From NCBI GenBank assembly GCA_947034895.1, contig OX344762.1, positions 19,820,760 to 19,884,759 of the forward strand: a stretch of 64,000 nt of DNA, written 5' to 3'. The stretch is from Rhytidiadelphus loreus (lineage: Eukaryota > Streptophyta > Bryopsida > Hypnales > Hylocomiaceae). The position numbers were made by a program, and so were the translations under genes. The notes under the pieces were generated by a model. The model was given only the letters and a program-made list of their open reading frames with translations. It had not been told where the DNA came from and did not search any database. Shown here piece after piece: positions 12,791 to 25,474 of this stretch; position 1 is the first letter of the stretch; the number at the start of each line of letters is the position of its first letter.

Positions 12791-13949
12791 GTTTAACGAG
12801 AAAGGAAAAAAACATAACAAAAAACATAAGAAATCAGAAAGTAGAGAACAGATTAACCTAGAAGAGAGCAAGAATTAGATAGGAAGAAAGTAGAAGGGAA
12901 AAGGATAGGGTGAGGATTCTCCGCCACCATTAGGGTAAGTTGACGCGTAAGAAAGATAGGTTGGGCATAAGTGGTAGTTAACCCACATTTAGGACTACGT
13001 AAACAAGTTGGTAGCACCCAACTACCTCAATTAAGGGGGCACACGGGTTGAGGCCAAAAAAAAAGAGGAAAAACTGAGGAAAGACCGGCCCTTTTTTGTG
13101 ACCATAAAAATTGCCATTAAGGGATACTTAGCCAACTAATTGGGCCATACGTGCAACTTGTAATGATAGAGGAGGGGGATTTGACCCACTTAATCATGGA
13201 TCTCCATGCTATGGTAAGACCTTAAACTTTCCTTCCTAAACCAGCTATTAGGGGTCAATTACTAGGTAGGGCCAAGAGCTAGGTACTAATAGGACATAGT
13301 TAAGGGCAGATTTGAGTGAGTAAACTTAGAGTAGATATCAATAGGGTTCCAAAAACATAAGGCAAGTAGGAATCGGAGTTATGACACAAAATATATAGAT
13401 GGATGAAGTTTAGAGTCCAAAATGGATGAACCTTTGGATTTCTCATCCATTCAAGTCGAAACATGGTACTTAGATAGATCATAGGAATTAAAGTATGTAG
13501 GTCAAATCTCACCCCCATTTGAAATTTGGAACCCCTAGAAAACCGTGGATGAAGTTTAGAGCGCCGCTTGGCTAAAACTTCATCCGCCTATAACTTCTCC
13601 TCAAAATGTCTGAATTAGACGATTCTTAGGTTTTCAGAGATGGAGTAAGATAGCCTTTCACCTTAGAAGGATAGATTAGGCTTGCAGAATCTTGAGCATA
13701 GAACTCCCATAGCCTAACAATTAGTATAGAAAGCAGTCAACCTTCGTCCCTTCAGGACCACAATTAGAAAGACAATCATAGGATATTAGCAAAGATCCAT
13801 TGCTTGGAAGGCACAATGGACCAACATTAGTCACCCACTAGGATAGAAGTTTACCATAGAGCTAGAATCTAATTGTGTTTGCTTATTTATCAAGGGTGGA
13901 TAAATAAGCGCCCATAGTCCTACACAAAAATCATTTGGGGATGAAGGGA
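12791..13949. other. No gene recognised
   Basis: About 1.1 kb of unique-looking sequence. The longest open frame is 72 codons on the minus strand near 13.3-13.5 kb and resembles nothing I know. No repeats or element ends were seen. Confidence 0.4.
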
Positions 13950-15190
13950 GTACTTGATTTCTAGATTTTAATCTATTGCCACATGTCTCTTTCATTTTTT
14001 TCTCTTTCCCAAGAGAATGAAGTAAATTTGTTGACTTCCAAGTTTGCTATCTATTCTGACATGTCATTTATTTTTTCTTTCTCTTTCTCTAAAGAATGAA
14101 GTACATTTTTTTTTGAGTTTGCAATCTATTGTAACATGAAGTCCATTTATTTTTAATTTTTCTTTTCCAAAAGAGTGAAATCAATTTTTCAACTTCCAAG
14201 ATTGCAATCTATTATGACATGTCTCTCTCCTATTTTATTTCTTTTTCTAAATAAAATGAAGTAAGTTTGTTGCATTCCAAGATTACAATCTATTATGAGA
14301 TGTGTCGGGGGGGGGGGGGGTTCTCATAAGAATGAAGTGAGTTTGTTGAATTCCAAGTTTGCAATTTATTTTGCAATTACTCTTTCATTTTTTTTTTTTT
14401 TTCCAAAAGACTGAAATATATTTGTTGAGTTTCAAGTTTGTACTCTATTGTGACATGTTTTTTTTCATTTTTTCTTTCCCTTTACCAAAAGACTGAAGTA
14501 AGTTTTTGAGGTTCAAGTTTACTATAAGTTGTGACATGTTTATATTCTTTTTTCTTTTTCTTTCCCAAAAGACTGAAGTAAGTTTGTTGAGTTATTTTAG
14601 AGTTTGCAATCTACTATGACATGTCATTTACTTTTTCTTTCTCTTTCTCAAAAGAATGAAGTAAGTTTGTTGATGCCCAAGTTTACAATCTATTGTGACA
14701 AGTGTCAATTCTTTTTTCTTTTTCTTTTTTTAAAAGTGAGAGGTAAGTTTGGTGAATTTTGAGTTTGCAATCTATTATGACATGTATTACTTCTTTTTAT
14801 TCTTTATCTTTTTTAATAGAATGAAGTAAGTTTCTTGAGTTCCATGGTTGCAATTTCTAGTGACATCTCTCTTTTCTTTTTTCTTAACAAAAGAGTGAAG
14901 TAAGTTTGTTGATGTTTGAGTTTGCTATATATTGTCACAAGATTCTCTTCTTTTTTCTTACTAAAAGAGTGAAGTATATATGTTAATTTTGTTGAGTTTT
15001 GAGTTTGCAATTTATTGTGATATATTTACTTTTTCTTTTTTTTTCATCCCCAAAAAGTGAAGTACGTTTGTTGAGTTCCAATTTTGCTATCCATTATTAC
15101 ATGTATTGCTTCTTCTTTTTCCCCAAAAGATTGAAGTAAGCTTGTTGAGTCTTGAGTTTGCAATCTATTGTAACATGTTTTTCTTTAATT
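13950..15190. repeat. About 80 bp satellite, block 4
   Basis: About fifteen units of the satellite. Core 'tttgcaatctattgtgacat' variants lie near 14115, 14201, 14281, 14356, 14437, 14516, 14602, 14680, 14762, 14846, 14919, 15001, 15082 and 15158, so the period is 73-86 bp. A 14-base G run interrupts one unit near 14307-14320. Confidence 0.85.
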
Positions 15191-15628
15191 CTTTTCCGTG
15201 TTTACATTTGTGGAGTTATGTAATGGAATAGAGATGCCATTAATGAAGAGCATTGCAAACAAAAGATACGGAATTTGTGGAATCTAGGGTGTGAGGTGTT
15301 AAGTGTTCTAAGAAAAAAGAAAATTGTAGAGCCTATAAAGAAGAATCTCAAACTTACCAAAAAGTTGTAGGGCTACCATGGAAAATATAATTCCGAGTAT
15401 TACATGCTTGAGGTCTCTAAAAATAATTCTTTTAGCATTAACCTTTAAATGTTTGTTGGGCATCATAGATATAGCACTATATGAGACAAATATTATTATA
15501 CGATAGGACAATCTTTTCATTAAACATTTGCAATTGCAATGAATCATCATGACATCACGATGGGGTGCTGCAATAGTCACAATGTCTAGGTAAAAATTAT
15601 GCTTGCTCCATGGGCATGAAGAGCAAGA

Positions 15629-15706
15629 CACTAGAAGAAACCTATGTTGCAGTCAACAAAATCCAGATGACATTTGTGTTGACTGCAACACAGGTTTCTA
15701 CTAGTG
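15629..15706. mobile_element. 78 bp CACTA-type MITE
   Basis: Nearly pure inverted repeat: the left arm begins CACTAGAAGAAACCT and the right arm, complemented, begins CACTAGTAGAAACCT. Both continue into the same 'gttgcagtcaaca'. It is flanked by a 3 bp AGA duplication (15626-15628 and 15707-15709). This is the smallest element here sharing the CACTAG-AAGAAA end with the 931 bp element at 10.4 kb. Two minus-strand open frames abut it, but they do not join in frame when the insert and one duplication are removed. Confidence 0.75.
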
Positions 15707-16013
15707 AGAATTTGCAGCGGATGTATATTAAAGTGAGTTGGACACACAATGCACAAGAAGGTTCTAGTTTTCCTAATTCAATGTGATAAATTCTTTCAAT
15801 TTTTGTGATTGATGCACAAACCCCATGAATGCAATTATACCACAAAAAAATTGCACACACAAATAGATCAAAGAACTCTTGGCAATGTAAGTAGGTTGTG
15901 TGTCACTTAGAGGAACAAAGGCTAGTAACAAAGATCCCCCCCCACTTGTATGAAATAGCTTATTTGTTGAAGTCTAGTATATCACATATATGAAAAGCTA
16001 TTGTATATACATA

Positions 16014-17206
16014 GTGTAGCTAGTTGTTCCCTACTTGCTTTTAAATTGTACACTAGTTGTTCTTAGTCATTTTCTAGTTGTTTTCTAGTTGCTTCCAAAG
16101 TTCATTTCCATTTGTCTTATACCATATCAATTGTAAAGAATACCATAAGATTGAACATATAAAACTTGTAAGTTATTGTAGTCCAACTTTTATTTTGTTG
16201 GTAGAAATCTAAGATTTGTCCAATTTGTAGATTTCTATAGAATATAGATTTCTACAATCTATAGAAATAAAAAAATATTTAAAATCCAAGAAATTTCAAA
16301 ACCTATGAATTGTAAGGTTTCCTAAACCAATGAAATCTACTAAACAACAATATTTGAATTTTTGAAATCTAGGAAGAAGGTAGATCTGAAATTTTGAAAT
16401 CTAGATGAAAGTAGATTTGAAATTCTAAAATCTAGAAAAAAAAAATATAAAACTCTAAAATCTAAAAAGAAGGTAGATATGATATTTTGAAATCAACAAA
16501 CCTACAAGTTGCAATCCTTTGCAACTAAAAAATATCCAAATTATTACTAGTCACAAACCAATCACAAATGTCCTATGCAACTAAAAAAACTTGGGGGTGC
16601 ACTTAGTTCTATTACAACAAACCACGTGCAAACAAGTGGTTTTTAATAAACTATAATTTCAATGTAAAGATTTGACCATTGTTTACTAATGACTATAGGT
16701 TTTTATTGTCAAAATTTCCAACTCAAATAAAATATGAAATGATTTCTAGAAGATTGAGGTTGAAATTGAACTAAAATGGCATGTTTTTCAACTCAAATAA
16801 TTACAGAGAACACATTTAGATGACCATTGAATCAATATTCAACTCAAAATGAGCTTTCAATAGAGAGTTATTTTTAGGATTTTTTTTTTCATTTTTTAGA
16901 CAGTTTTTTCTTATATAATATAGGAGTGTGAAAGTTATTTTTTAATTCTACAGTGTATCTTTTTACTTCAAAAATTTGTAACCAATTATTATTAACAAAT
17001 AAAAATATCAATAATTTAAAACATAAACTTTCAAAGTAGGAAAATCTATTTATATATATTTTTAATTTGGTTTAATTAAAATTCAAAAAGTATAAAGGGT
17101 TCCAAAGTTTTGTTTGCAAGTGGTTTCTAATGGGCACTCTAAGTGTCCCCTGAGTGAAAAACAGTTGCATAGTGCAGTCGCAAAACCCTTCATTTTCTTC
17201 TAACGT
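16014..17206. mobile_element. Decayed relative of the 10.4 kb CACTA element
   Basis: Shares 'ctagttgttccctacttgc', 'gaaggtagatctgaaat' direct repeats and the right-end pattern 'gcaaaacccttcattttctt' with the 931 bp element. The terminal CACTA is mutated (ends 'cttctaacg') and the left end is missing. An unrelated piece from about 16593 to 17151 splits it. Confidence 0.55.
16593..17151. mobile_element. Possible nested TIR insert
   Basis: The ends read 'gggggtgcacttag' and, complemented, 'ggggacacttagagtgcc', an inverted pair of about 13 bp. 'gcaaacaagtggttt' and the complement of 'agaaaccacttgcaaac' lie just inside each end in direct order. I could not see a target duplication. It lies within the decayed CACTA relative, absent from the intact copy at 10.4 kb. 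Confidence 0.35.
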
Positions 17207-17724
17207 TTATACACCAATACCAAACGCTTATACAAGACACATGAATAGGTTGCACATCAAACAATGATGAATTAATACGTCCACACCCAATACCAAGTCC
17301 ACAACATAATAGGCATTTTCAAAACAACGTACATGCATAGAATTATAACTAGCTTGAGGTCCATTTAAAGTGAGAGGATGTCAATAAGGATGTATAGGCT
17401 GCTCCCTCAACTCTTGTCTCCTATTTGAAGGTCCCCACTTAAACAAAAGTAATGTTTTATGACTGTAAAATATGACTGTAGTGAATTATAAAATAAAAAA
17501 ATATGACTAATGTAGAGATCACTATATATGATTCATGATATGACTTGATCCAGTCATTACCAACAAGTGGCTTCAGACATGAATCATATTGGCAGTCATA
17601 TGAGTTGGGGGGTATAATTAGCTATATTTTGTCAACATGGCGTATATGTTGACTATCCTTGGGGACTTGACTTTTTCTTGAGTTACACAAGCAAAGAAAA
17701 AAAATCCTACATGACATATGACTC

Positions 17725-17835
17725 CATGTAATATTTTTGGCTGACGTAGAATATGACTATGGTGAGTTATATTTTGGCTGACATAGAATATGACTACGAT
17801 GAGTCATATTTTTTGTTGATGTAGAATATGCCTCT
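17725..17835. repeat. Short direct repeat, three copies
   Basis: Three copies of a roughly 35 bp unit made of 'atattttggctgac' followed by 'tagaatatgactatg' and 'gagttat' or variants. Diverged forms of 'aatatgactgtag' also occur at 17.46-17.52 kb. Confidence 0.55.
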
Positions 17836-18872
17836 TTTTATATGTGATTTATACATTGTCAATCCTAGGCTCTGCCTATTGCTATTCACACACCCTTTGT
17901 TTGGAAAATTACTATTTTTGGTTAATCATTCTCATCTTCATTGCTAAATACATTCTAGAAAACATCCCACAAAATAGATGACCCATTGCTTATGATACAT
18001 TATATTGTATGATTGATTCTCTCACCACTATGAACTATTTACAATCACTTTTACTTGCAATTCACACGAATGCTATTTCTTCTAGTCCCACTAAAACTCT
18101 AAATCAAGAACTCCTCTAGTCCCACTAAAAAGCTTTGTTTACTAATTTCAACCATTGAATAAGCATTGACCGTGTTGAATGACCTCATGGGAGAAGTCAT
18201 GCAATCAAAGAGCATTCCTCTCCTAACAAACTTGGTCTTTGCCATATGAGGCACCTTGTACTTGCTACTTCCTCAGACAATAGTGTTGATGATGGGTTAG
18301 TAACCACTTGGGCACAACGAAGATTTGTTCATGAAGTGGGCTCGGTTAGTCTTCACACCCAATCGACCAAATTGAGTGCCGAGTACCACCAATTTGCCTT
18401 TGCCCAATTCTAGTTCAGAATTCAGAAGTTCAAAAAGTCAACCTTGAAAAGTTTATTGAGCCTCTGTTCCATTACAGACTAGTGTACAAGACGGAGAAAG
18501 AATGCCTCCCTAGTCAATTCCCTATACAAGCTTCCAGAACTATTTCAATTCACTAGTTCACTGATCAAGAATCAGAAAAGAGAGCTCTGATAGTTGCACT
18601 GACATTCAATCCCGAGTTCTGAAACAATGACCTACATTGACAGACAATTCTGTCGCTAAGATAGTGACTGCCAATAAAAATCTACCTCCAAGACAAAGCA
18701 TGGAGAATAAAGGTCTCCAAACATGTATACCACTGTCCGAATATCCTATTGCCTAAGGAAAGCGGCGAAGAGTGACAACGCTGGCGCAAAGCAAACCGCG
18801 GCGACTCAAAAAACCGACGATGTCGAAAACGTCAGTGCTGCAAGAAAAAAAAGGGACTTGTCATCCACAGCC
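17836..18872. other. Intergenic DNA and probable 3' UTR of the SNF2 gene
   Basis: About 1 kb with no supported coding frame. The part next to 18873 has balanced composition, and because the SNF2 gene runs leftward it probably contains that gene's 3' untranslated region. No clear polyadenylation signal could be singled out. Confidence 0.4.
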
Positions 18873-21800
18873 TCACATCCGGAAAAGGTACCGAAGGTCC
18901 TCCGTCGTCAGCCGAGAGCCCTTCTCGCCTCCCCCATTCTCCCCAAAAGCAGATGCCACAATCTGTCTTTTCCGCTCCTGCATCATGCCCGCCCTCACGT
19001 CAACATCGACACCATTCCACCGATTCCAAACTATAACATCATCAAAAAACCAAAAGAAACCAAACACCCACCCCCAAGACTCTCCAGACACAAATGAAGC
19101 TATTCACAACATCACAATTTCACCATTCCCACATGGACTGAAAGCAAACCTGCAATGCCAAAATACGATCCTCGATCGTGTTCTTCACCGTAAATCGTGA
19201 CACGTTCACTGTCCGAGTCTGCCCGATGCGATGGGCTCGATCGATAGCTTGATCTTCCGTCGTCGGATTCCACCATACGTCTAATAGCAGCACGTGACTG
19301 GCGGCCACCATGTTCAGTCCCAGGCTCGCGGCTTTCAGAGACATGATCATCACTGTCACCTGCCACATTCACAGTACCACCCAAGTTAAAATTCGACCAC
19401 TCAATCCACCCACTACACCTACTCCAGTAACTTCAAGCACCAAAACACGCATATACAACACCACTAACACCACCATCACATCGGGTCACACCTCTGGGAG
19501 AGTGTTGAAATCCGACACCGCTCTATCTCGCGCCACCACCGACATCGTGCCATCCAGTCTTCGATAGCAAAATCCAGCGTCCTTCAATGGCGTCTCTAGC
19601 AGGTCCAGCATGCTCGTCCACTGCGAAAACACGATTGCTTTCTCCGTCGAATCCACCTTCTCCACCGTACTTCCACTCGACTCCGATGCCACCGCTAAAA
19701 CCGACCCCAAGCCCTCACTCTCCTTCACTTCCAAAGCTTCTGATTTCAGAAGTTTTTCCGCTTTCGGTCCCTTCACGATCTTCCCGTCCTCTACCAGAAC
19801 GCTCAACTTTGGCAACGCCTGCAATGTATTGATCACCGCATCAATCTTCGATGACGTATTCCAATTTGGTTCCACCTCTGCTCCGCCACTCACCAGGTCC
19901 GTCTCTCCATCCTCCACGCTGCCACTTACTCCACCCAGGGCTGGATTCTTCAAAGCAGCAAGTGTAAACAACAAAGACGAGTTCAGCCCCTTCCGGCACT
20001 TAGGAAATCGACACGTCGTGTCATCGCCGTTCCCCATCTGCTCGGATATGCATTGTCTGCAGAACACGTGTCCACATATGCTAACCACAGGTTCCTCCGG
20101 TGCATCCTAGAAACACCCGAAATACAAGATGATCACACAATCGCACGCATAGAACACTTATTCTCATCATCAAGATCATCCTAACTATCAACTTACATCT
20201 ATCACTCACATAGCCGCCACGTAATGTATAAGACAGAACCCCACCGCCTGACCAAGCAATCACGACTTCACAAAACTCGGGACACTCCGAAACAACTCAG
20301 CACAAGCCCCTCCTGCCTCCCAACTACTCCGTCCTCTTCACATCCTCAACCAGAAAACATATCTACAATTCCATCATTGACGAAGTGACCCGGAACGTCC
20401 CCAGCACTACTGCACCCAACATCTTCACAAAATACCTGACAGATGTGACAAATTGTCCGACCACCTTCCAAGCACTGGATCAGCTGCATCCGTTGAGGAG
20501 GAGGCAGCTTCCGAACTGCTTCTAACGTTGTCTTATGAAAAGCTTCGCTCTTCTGACATTTCTTCACCAGCATCGGGTGATCACATGCCTGCCGGAGACG
20601 CAGTAACATCCAAAGAATGTTGACGTAATTGTTCTGCACCGTTCCTGCTGCAGCATAAACCTGCATATTCAACCTCACTCAATATGATCAGTTATGCCAT
20701 CTCGCAAACCAACCACACCTACGCGACTAAACCTAACGGGTCTCAAAATCTCAAGGCTTCGCCACCACGCCCCACTCCGCACTCGGTTCTAAGCGTCGCA
20801 ATGGACAAGGACGCCACAAACCCCCTCTTACAACTAACTCACGCCTCACTCAAGACTACCTCCGAATCCTAAAATGCACTGACCAAGAAGTCCACATCGA
20901 CGGGATCACTCATAACTGACCTGGAACTGGGCCCGAGAATCGGCCTCCAGATTCGAGTAGAAGGACCGCTCCTCCAAGCTGAATTCTGATTGCTGCAGGT
21001 TCACAATCCTTGGAGGTAGATTCACTATCGGTTTTCCATCTATGAACGAAGCTGCACAACAAAAACTCACCATCAGAAAGAAGAACCCCCACATCCCCGA
21101 CCAAATAGCATCAAAGCTACAAGAAATCACATCGCAAACAACGCCTTCAGTATGTCTAAACTGGCAGCGCATCGTCTACTGCTCAATGCAAACCGACCTC
21201 ACCATCCACAATTATCAATCCAATCACCCTTTCAAATTCGCTCCACAAACAATTACCACGCCAGAAAATTCCTTGCGTGTCAGTAGTACTTACTCTTCGT
21301 ACGCCTCAGCACTATAGGTTTCAGGATTGCCTGAAGCTTCTTGTACCCCTCATTTGGATTCCGATTGATGGGCTCCTTGATATCTTGTTGAAACTTCTTG
21401 TAAACGTCCCATGGAGCGTAACGGAGGAACCGGAAGTAGCTGTACAGGTCGTCAATGGAGTTCTGAATCGGCGTCCCACTCAGACACCACCGTCTTTTTG
21501 CCCGTAGACCCCACGCTGCACGTGCCACCTGCGTCCTGTGATTCTTGATGCTTTGAGCTTCATCCAGAACTACTCTGAACCACGCCACCCGTGCCAAAGG
21601 CCCCGCGTCGGGAGAAATCGAACTGTCCCCGTCTGCCCCTTCTCCTCTGCTCTTGCCTTTTCCCTTCTTCGCCTTCTCCGCCTTCTCTTTCTTGGCTTTT
21701 GGCAACCCGACCAACCCGTATTCCGAACCATTCCTCTTTTCTTCCTCCTTATCCTCCGTTGGTGGCTTTGGGACCTCCATGCTCACGATCGAGAAAGTAG

Positions 21801-24800
21801 AAAGCACCACGTCGTACCTCGCAATCTCCTGCGGATCCTTGATACGGTTGCTTCCATGGTACACTAGAACCGTCAAGTCTGCCGCCGCAGCAACCTTGTC
21901 TCTGATCTCTTGCGCCCACTGACGCAAAACACTCGTTGGACATACCACAAGAGTGCCAGCAGCTGGCCTGCCTTTCCCCGATGATCGGATCGCCCGACCA
22001 TCCTCACCCTGCTGCGCGTTGCCGTTCTCAACAATTGTCAACGACGCCCACTGGTCTGTTTCCACTTTCCTTTCCGATGCCAATGGATGTCCTTCCTCTT
22101 CATCACCGTCAAGATCCACCATCGAAGTCTCCACCCCCGCACTACTGGAGTCTGATTTTCGAACCGGAGCCCTGTTCTTCAAAATCAGTGAGATCGTCGA
22201 GATGGTCTTCCCAAGCCCCTGGTACCCGCTGGTGGTCAGTAATGACCCCTCGACACTTTCCATGAAGTCGGTCATCAACATCAGAAACTAATAATCACTG
22301 GAAGAATATAACGACACGCAACTCTCTGGCAAGCAATCTTACCTGGTCATCGGCTAAAATGCCACCGCATGGGCCGTTCCTTCCACTTTCTCTGTGTACC
22401 ATCCAAGACAGCGCTATTCTCTGCAACCAACCAACAACATCCTCTCCTCAGACTCGCATTCACTTCCACGTTCCAAAAGCATGTCTTCCGCCCTACCACA
22501 ATCGGAACCGCACCATACAAGAAAAAGGTTACGAGAATTCAGACCTGATGCTTCAACAGTGTCATCGTTAGAAGCTCTTCGTCGGGGCTTGTCTCTTCCT
22601 GCTCATCTCCCAATGCAAAGGCCTGCCAAGGACAAAGCAGTGTGATTATTAGGAATTCATCACTTCAAATTAACACATCTGCCGTCGTTATATATTCCGA
22701 GGTAGGACAAACCATCCCGATCCATATCAGTGATCCAGCGGATCGTCACCAAAAGCGTATCCAACCCCCCCAGCAGCAACACGGACTTGCAACCGAGCGC
22801 ATGATTTGTTTACAAGGCAATGAAACCATGGTCTTGCCACATGAATAATGCACGGTCTACAGAACGACTAATCACATGTCCGACGATCATCTGGCGCCTT
22901 GGCTCCAACCTGACAGATGTCTCCTTTACTTTCAGGCGGAAATCAGTACCTGGAAAACGACTTGGGTTGCTAGCTCCTCGCTCCGCTTCACAGGGTCCAC
23001 TACGACATGCAGGCGTTGATCAGCTACAGCAGCCAGACGCATCCCATTCCTTAACCCTGCGAATGAGCTCATGCTCCCGGGTAAAACCCTACCTGCACCT
23101 GTGTCGTATGACGTGCTCACCTCACCCGAGCTAGTCCTCTGAGCCATTTGAGCTCGTATGAACTCGGTTGCGTAACTATCAACTCTGTACCCTGTCGCTC
23201 TTCTCTGCGTTTCGGCGCCTGGCATAACCCTCATAGGTGAAGCACTGGTTACAGAGGAATCCACATTCCCTGTTGCCGAAGAGTACCTCAATGGGCTCGG
23301 ATCGCAAGACCGGGATCGGCTGGACACGAGAGACATTTCACCTGCCTTACTCGCTAAATGGGCATATCGATGGGCCAAATTTGCATAATGATGACCACTA
23401 GGTTGAAGATGGGACCTATCTGCACTTTCTCGTGGCCACTTCCGTTCACCGGCCCAACTCGGCAGTTTCCGTTTTCCTCGCGACATCCCATCTATCTCTC
23501 TCAGCTCAGATTCCTCTTCGTCTCCGTCGCTATCATCGCTCGTTAGGTCCACAATGGGGTTGCCCCTCGGAATGCTGGATGCCCGAGGATTTCCAACGAT
23601 GCTGTTTCGCTCCAACGGACTGCTAACCCTGTCTTCATTTCTCGACATGTTGTAATTATCCATAATAACCACCGGAGAACTTGAATTGGAACGACTGGGC
23701 CTCGACACCTCTGGTGACACCCCTTCGGGATACGGCCAGTTCGACGCCAACACAGACCCATCGTTCTGCCTAAGCCTCTCAAAATCCAGATCCTCATCAT
23801 CCAGATTCAGCGGTTCGTATAAAATCTGGTTCGTGTACCGCTCCCCGTTTTCGAATGAAATCACTTCCTCGGATGTGTCTTCGACCCCTGCAGTGCAAGA
23901 AAGAATGAATACGCATGAGAAACTCTGTGCGTGACATATGCATACAGTTGCATGCTCTCCGTCATAGACCCAAGCAACTCATAAGTCTGTCTGCCTCTCT
24001 ATTAATTTTCCAGAATCAAGGGCAGCACAATCCAGCAAATGCAATGCATTCATCCAATCCAGCTATGATTTGGTCACAGAGAATATTTGCAGCACCAACT
24101 TCATGGAAATCGATAAAACAGAGCTGATCACCATGCAAATGCCCGTCTACTTCAAAGACGATCATCTCTTATCGGACACCATTTCAGTAGACAAATACAA
24201 ACCGTCACATCAAGGACACGCATCTCATGAACAAAGAGAACATGCATTGCGCGAATCTTGGAATAAGCCTAGTGCCCCCTGCGAAATCGAACCTTCTCCA
24301 CTGCGATTCAAATCATGAAGCCAATAGCGATCTTGTGTGGCCTCGTTTGCCGAAGGTGCCAGCATCGCGCCATAATGCCCCTCAGGTACTGCAGGTGTAT
24401 GCGGCGCTATCTCCGGTTCCTGGTGCCATGAAGGAGGCCCGAGAGCGAGCGTCGTCTCGTCAACGTCCATCTCTTTACTTGATGTGGAGGCAGCCTGGTA
24501 CTTCTCAAGCGCCTGGATGAAACTCGAACAATCACTTCTGTCTCAAAAAAACCTACTAAATTTTTCTGTAACTTATTCTTCCTCACGTCAACGTCTGCTC
24601 CTGAATTCGCTCTAAAAGCTTTGCCAGATAAGCTAAAAATCACATGCCGCACAAGTCACAAACCTCGAGACATGATTAGACACACGCATTAATCAAGTCA
24701 GTCACGATCTTTAATCAAACCCTAAAACCTGCACTTCCAAACAGTCAATAAAGAGGGAAGAGCATAGATTCGGAAAAAGACGAGCTTCCTTACCGCAGCT

Positions 24801-24976
24801 GGATCCTCCTGCAGTATATCGAGAAGCTCGTCGAGTCCAATGTCAGGCTCGCCATCCAATTCGATATGAGGATCCAGTGGACTTGGAGCAAAGATAGGAG
24901 TGGAAATCGATGGGCTCTGCGGACCCATTGAACCGGTTACATGCGCATAGTTATTCCTGTTGAATGCAGGTGGCAT
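18873..24976 (-). CDS. RAD5/CHR28-type SNF2 ATPase with internal RING finger
   Basis: Predicted nuclear SNF2-family ATPase with a RING E3-ligase insert, like plant CHR27/CHR28 (FRG1/2) and yeast Rad5/Uls1. These proteins use ATP to remodel chromatin and act in silencing or damage tolerance. I solved eleven exons: 24976-24794, 24512-24293, 23887-22950, 22622-22545, 22420-22343, 22218-21294, 21051-20921, 20660-20436, 20106-19492, 19359-19150 and 18977-18873. All have GT-AG borders and consistent phase, giving 1235 residues. Visible motifs are GLGKT split after DDQ (about residue 500), DEAQ (718-721), the RING cysteines from CHICQ (922) through CGHVFC to CRFPKC, the RRLDGTM block and HRIGQTR (1174-1180). 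The ATG at 24976 directly follows a CAG acceptor, so either a 5' UTR intron precedes it or the gene extends upstream (see the FAM21-like model). No stop codons or frameshifts were seen. The ATPase/RING assignment is secure; the exact orthologue is not. Confidence 0.92.
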
Positions 24977-25474
24977 CTGAAAACGAAATGATCGCCAGGT
25001 TAATACCACCTCCTCTTATCTGCTGATTCAAAGAAATACTCAGCTTTTAACCCTAAATGCCGAGCACGTCCTGTTCTTCCTCATCCTCGAGACTTAAGAA
25101 CACATTAAAATAGGGAATACAGTGTAATTGTTACATCCTGCTCATAAACTCAAAAAATAAAAGTTAATCACACCAAATTCAATATCTAAAATCAAAACTC
25201 TTCAACATCCTAACCCCCCAGGTGGAAACTCCAAGGCTCTCTCCATTCACAATATTTTGAGAATAACAATCATTTGAATATCAATAATGTCTTCCTAGCC
25301 TTAAATCCCTTCCCACCATGCCTCGTGCTTTTACTTTAATCTAAAATTACATTATCTTTCACTTTGTCTAAATCTTTAAGGCTCGTCATTTGAAGTTCTT
25401 AATCTTTCTCTCTTTGGAACACTAACACTCTCAACAATTCGTTCCTGAAGCGGGCGTAAAAATAAGACAAAGTG
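24977..25474. other. AT-rich gap between two minus-strand gene models
   Basis: About 500 bp with no convincing exon and no obvious promoter-like GC island. It could be a short intergenic spacer holding the SNF2 promoter, a 5' UTR intron, or an intron of one longer gene. Splice phases on both sides are compatible with the last option. Confidence 0.4.

Noticed and set aside
15308..15860. Two adjoining minus-strand frames (107 and 72 codons) that looked like one gene split by the 78 bp CACTA MITE
   Set aside because: Removing the MITE and one copy of the AGA duplication does not put the two frames in phase; a stop follows within a dozen codons.
19120..22291. Many plus-strand and off-frame frames of 60-166 codons across 18.7-24.5 kb
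   Set aside because: They are antisense or shifted shadows of the GC-richer exons of the SNF2 gene and have no family resemblance.
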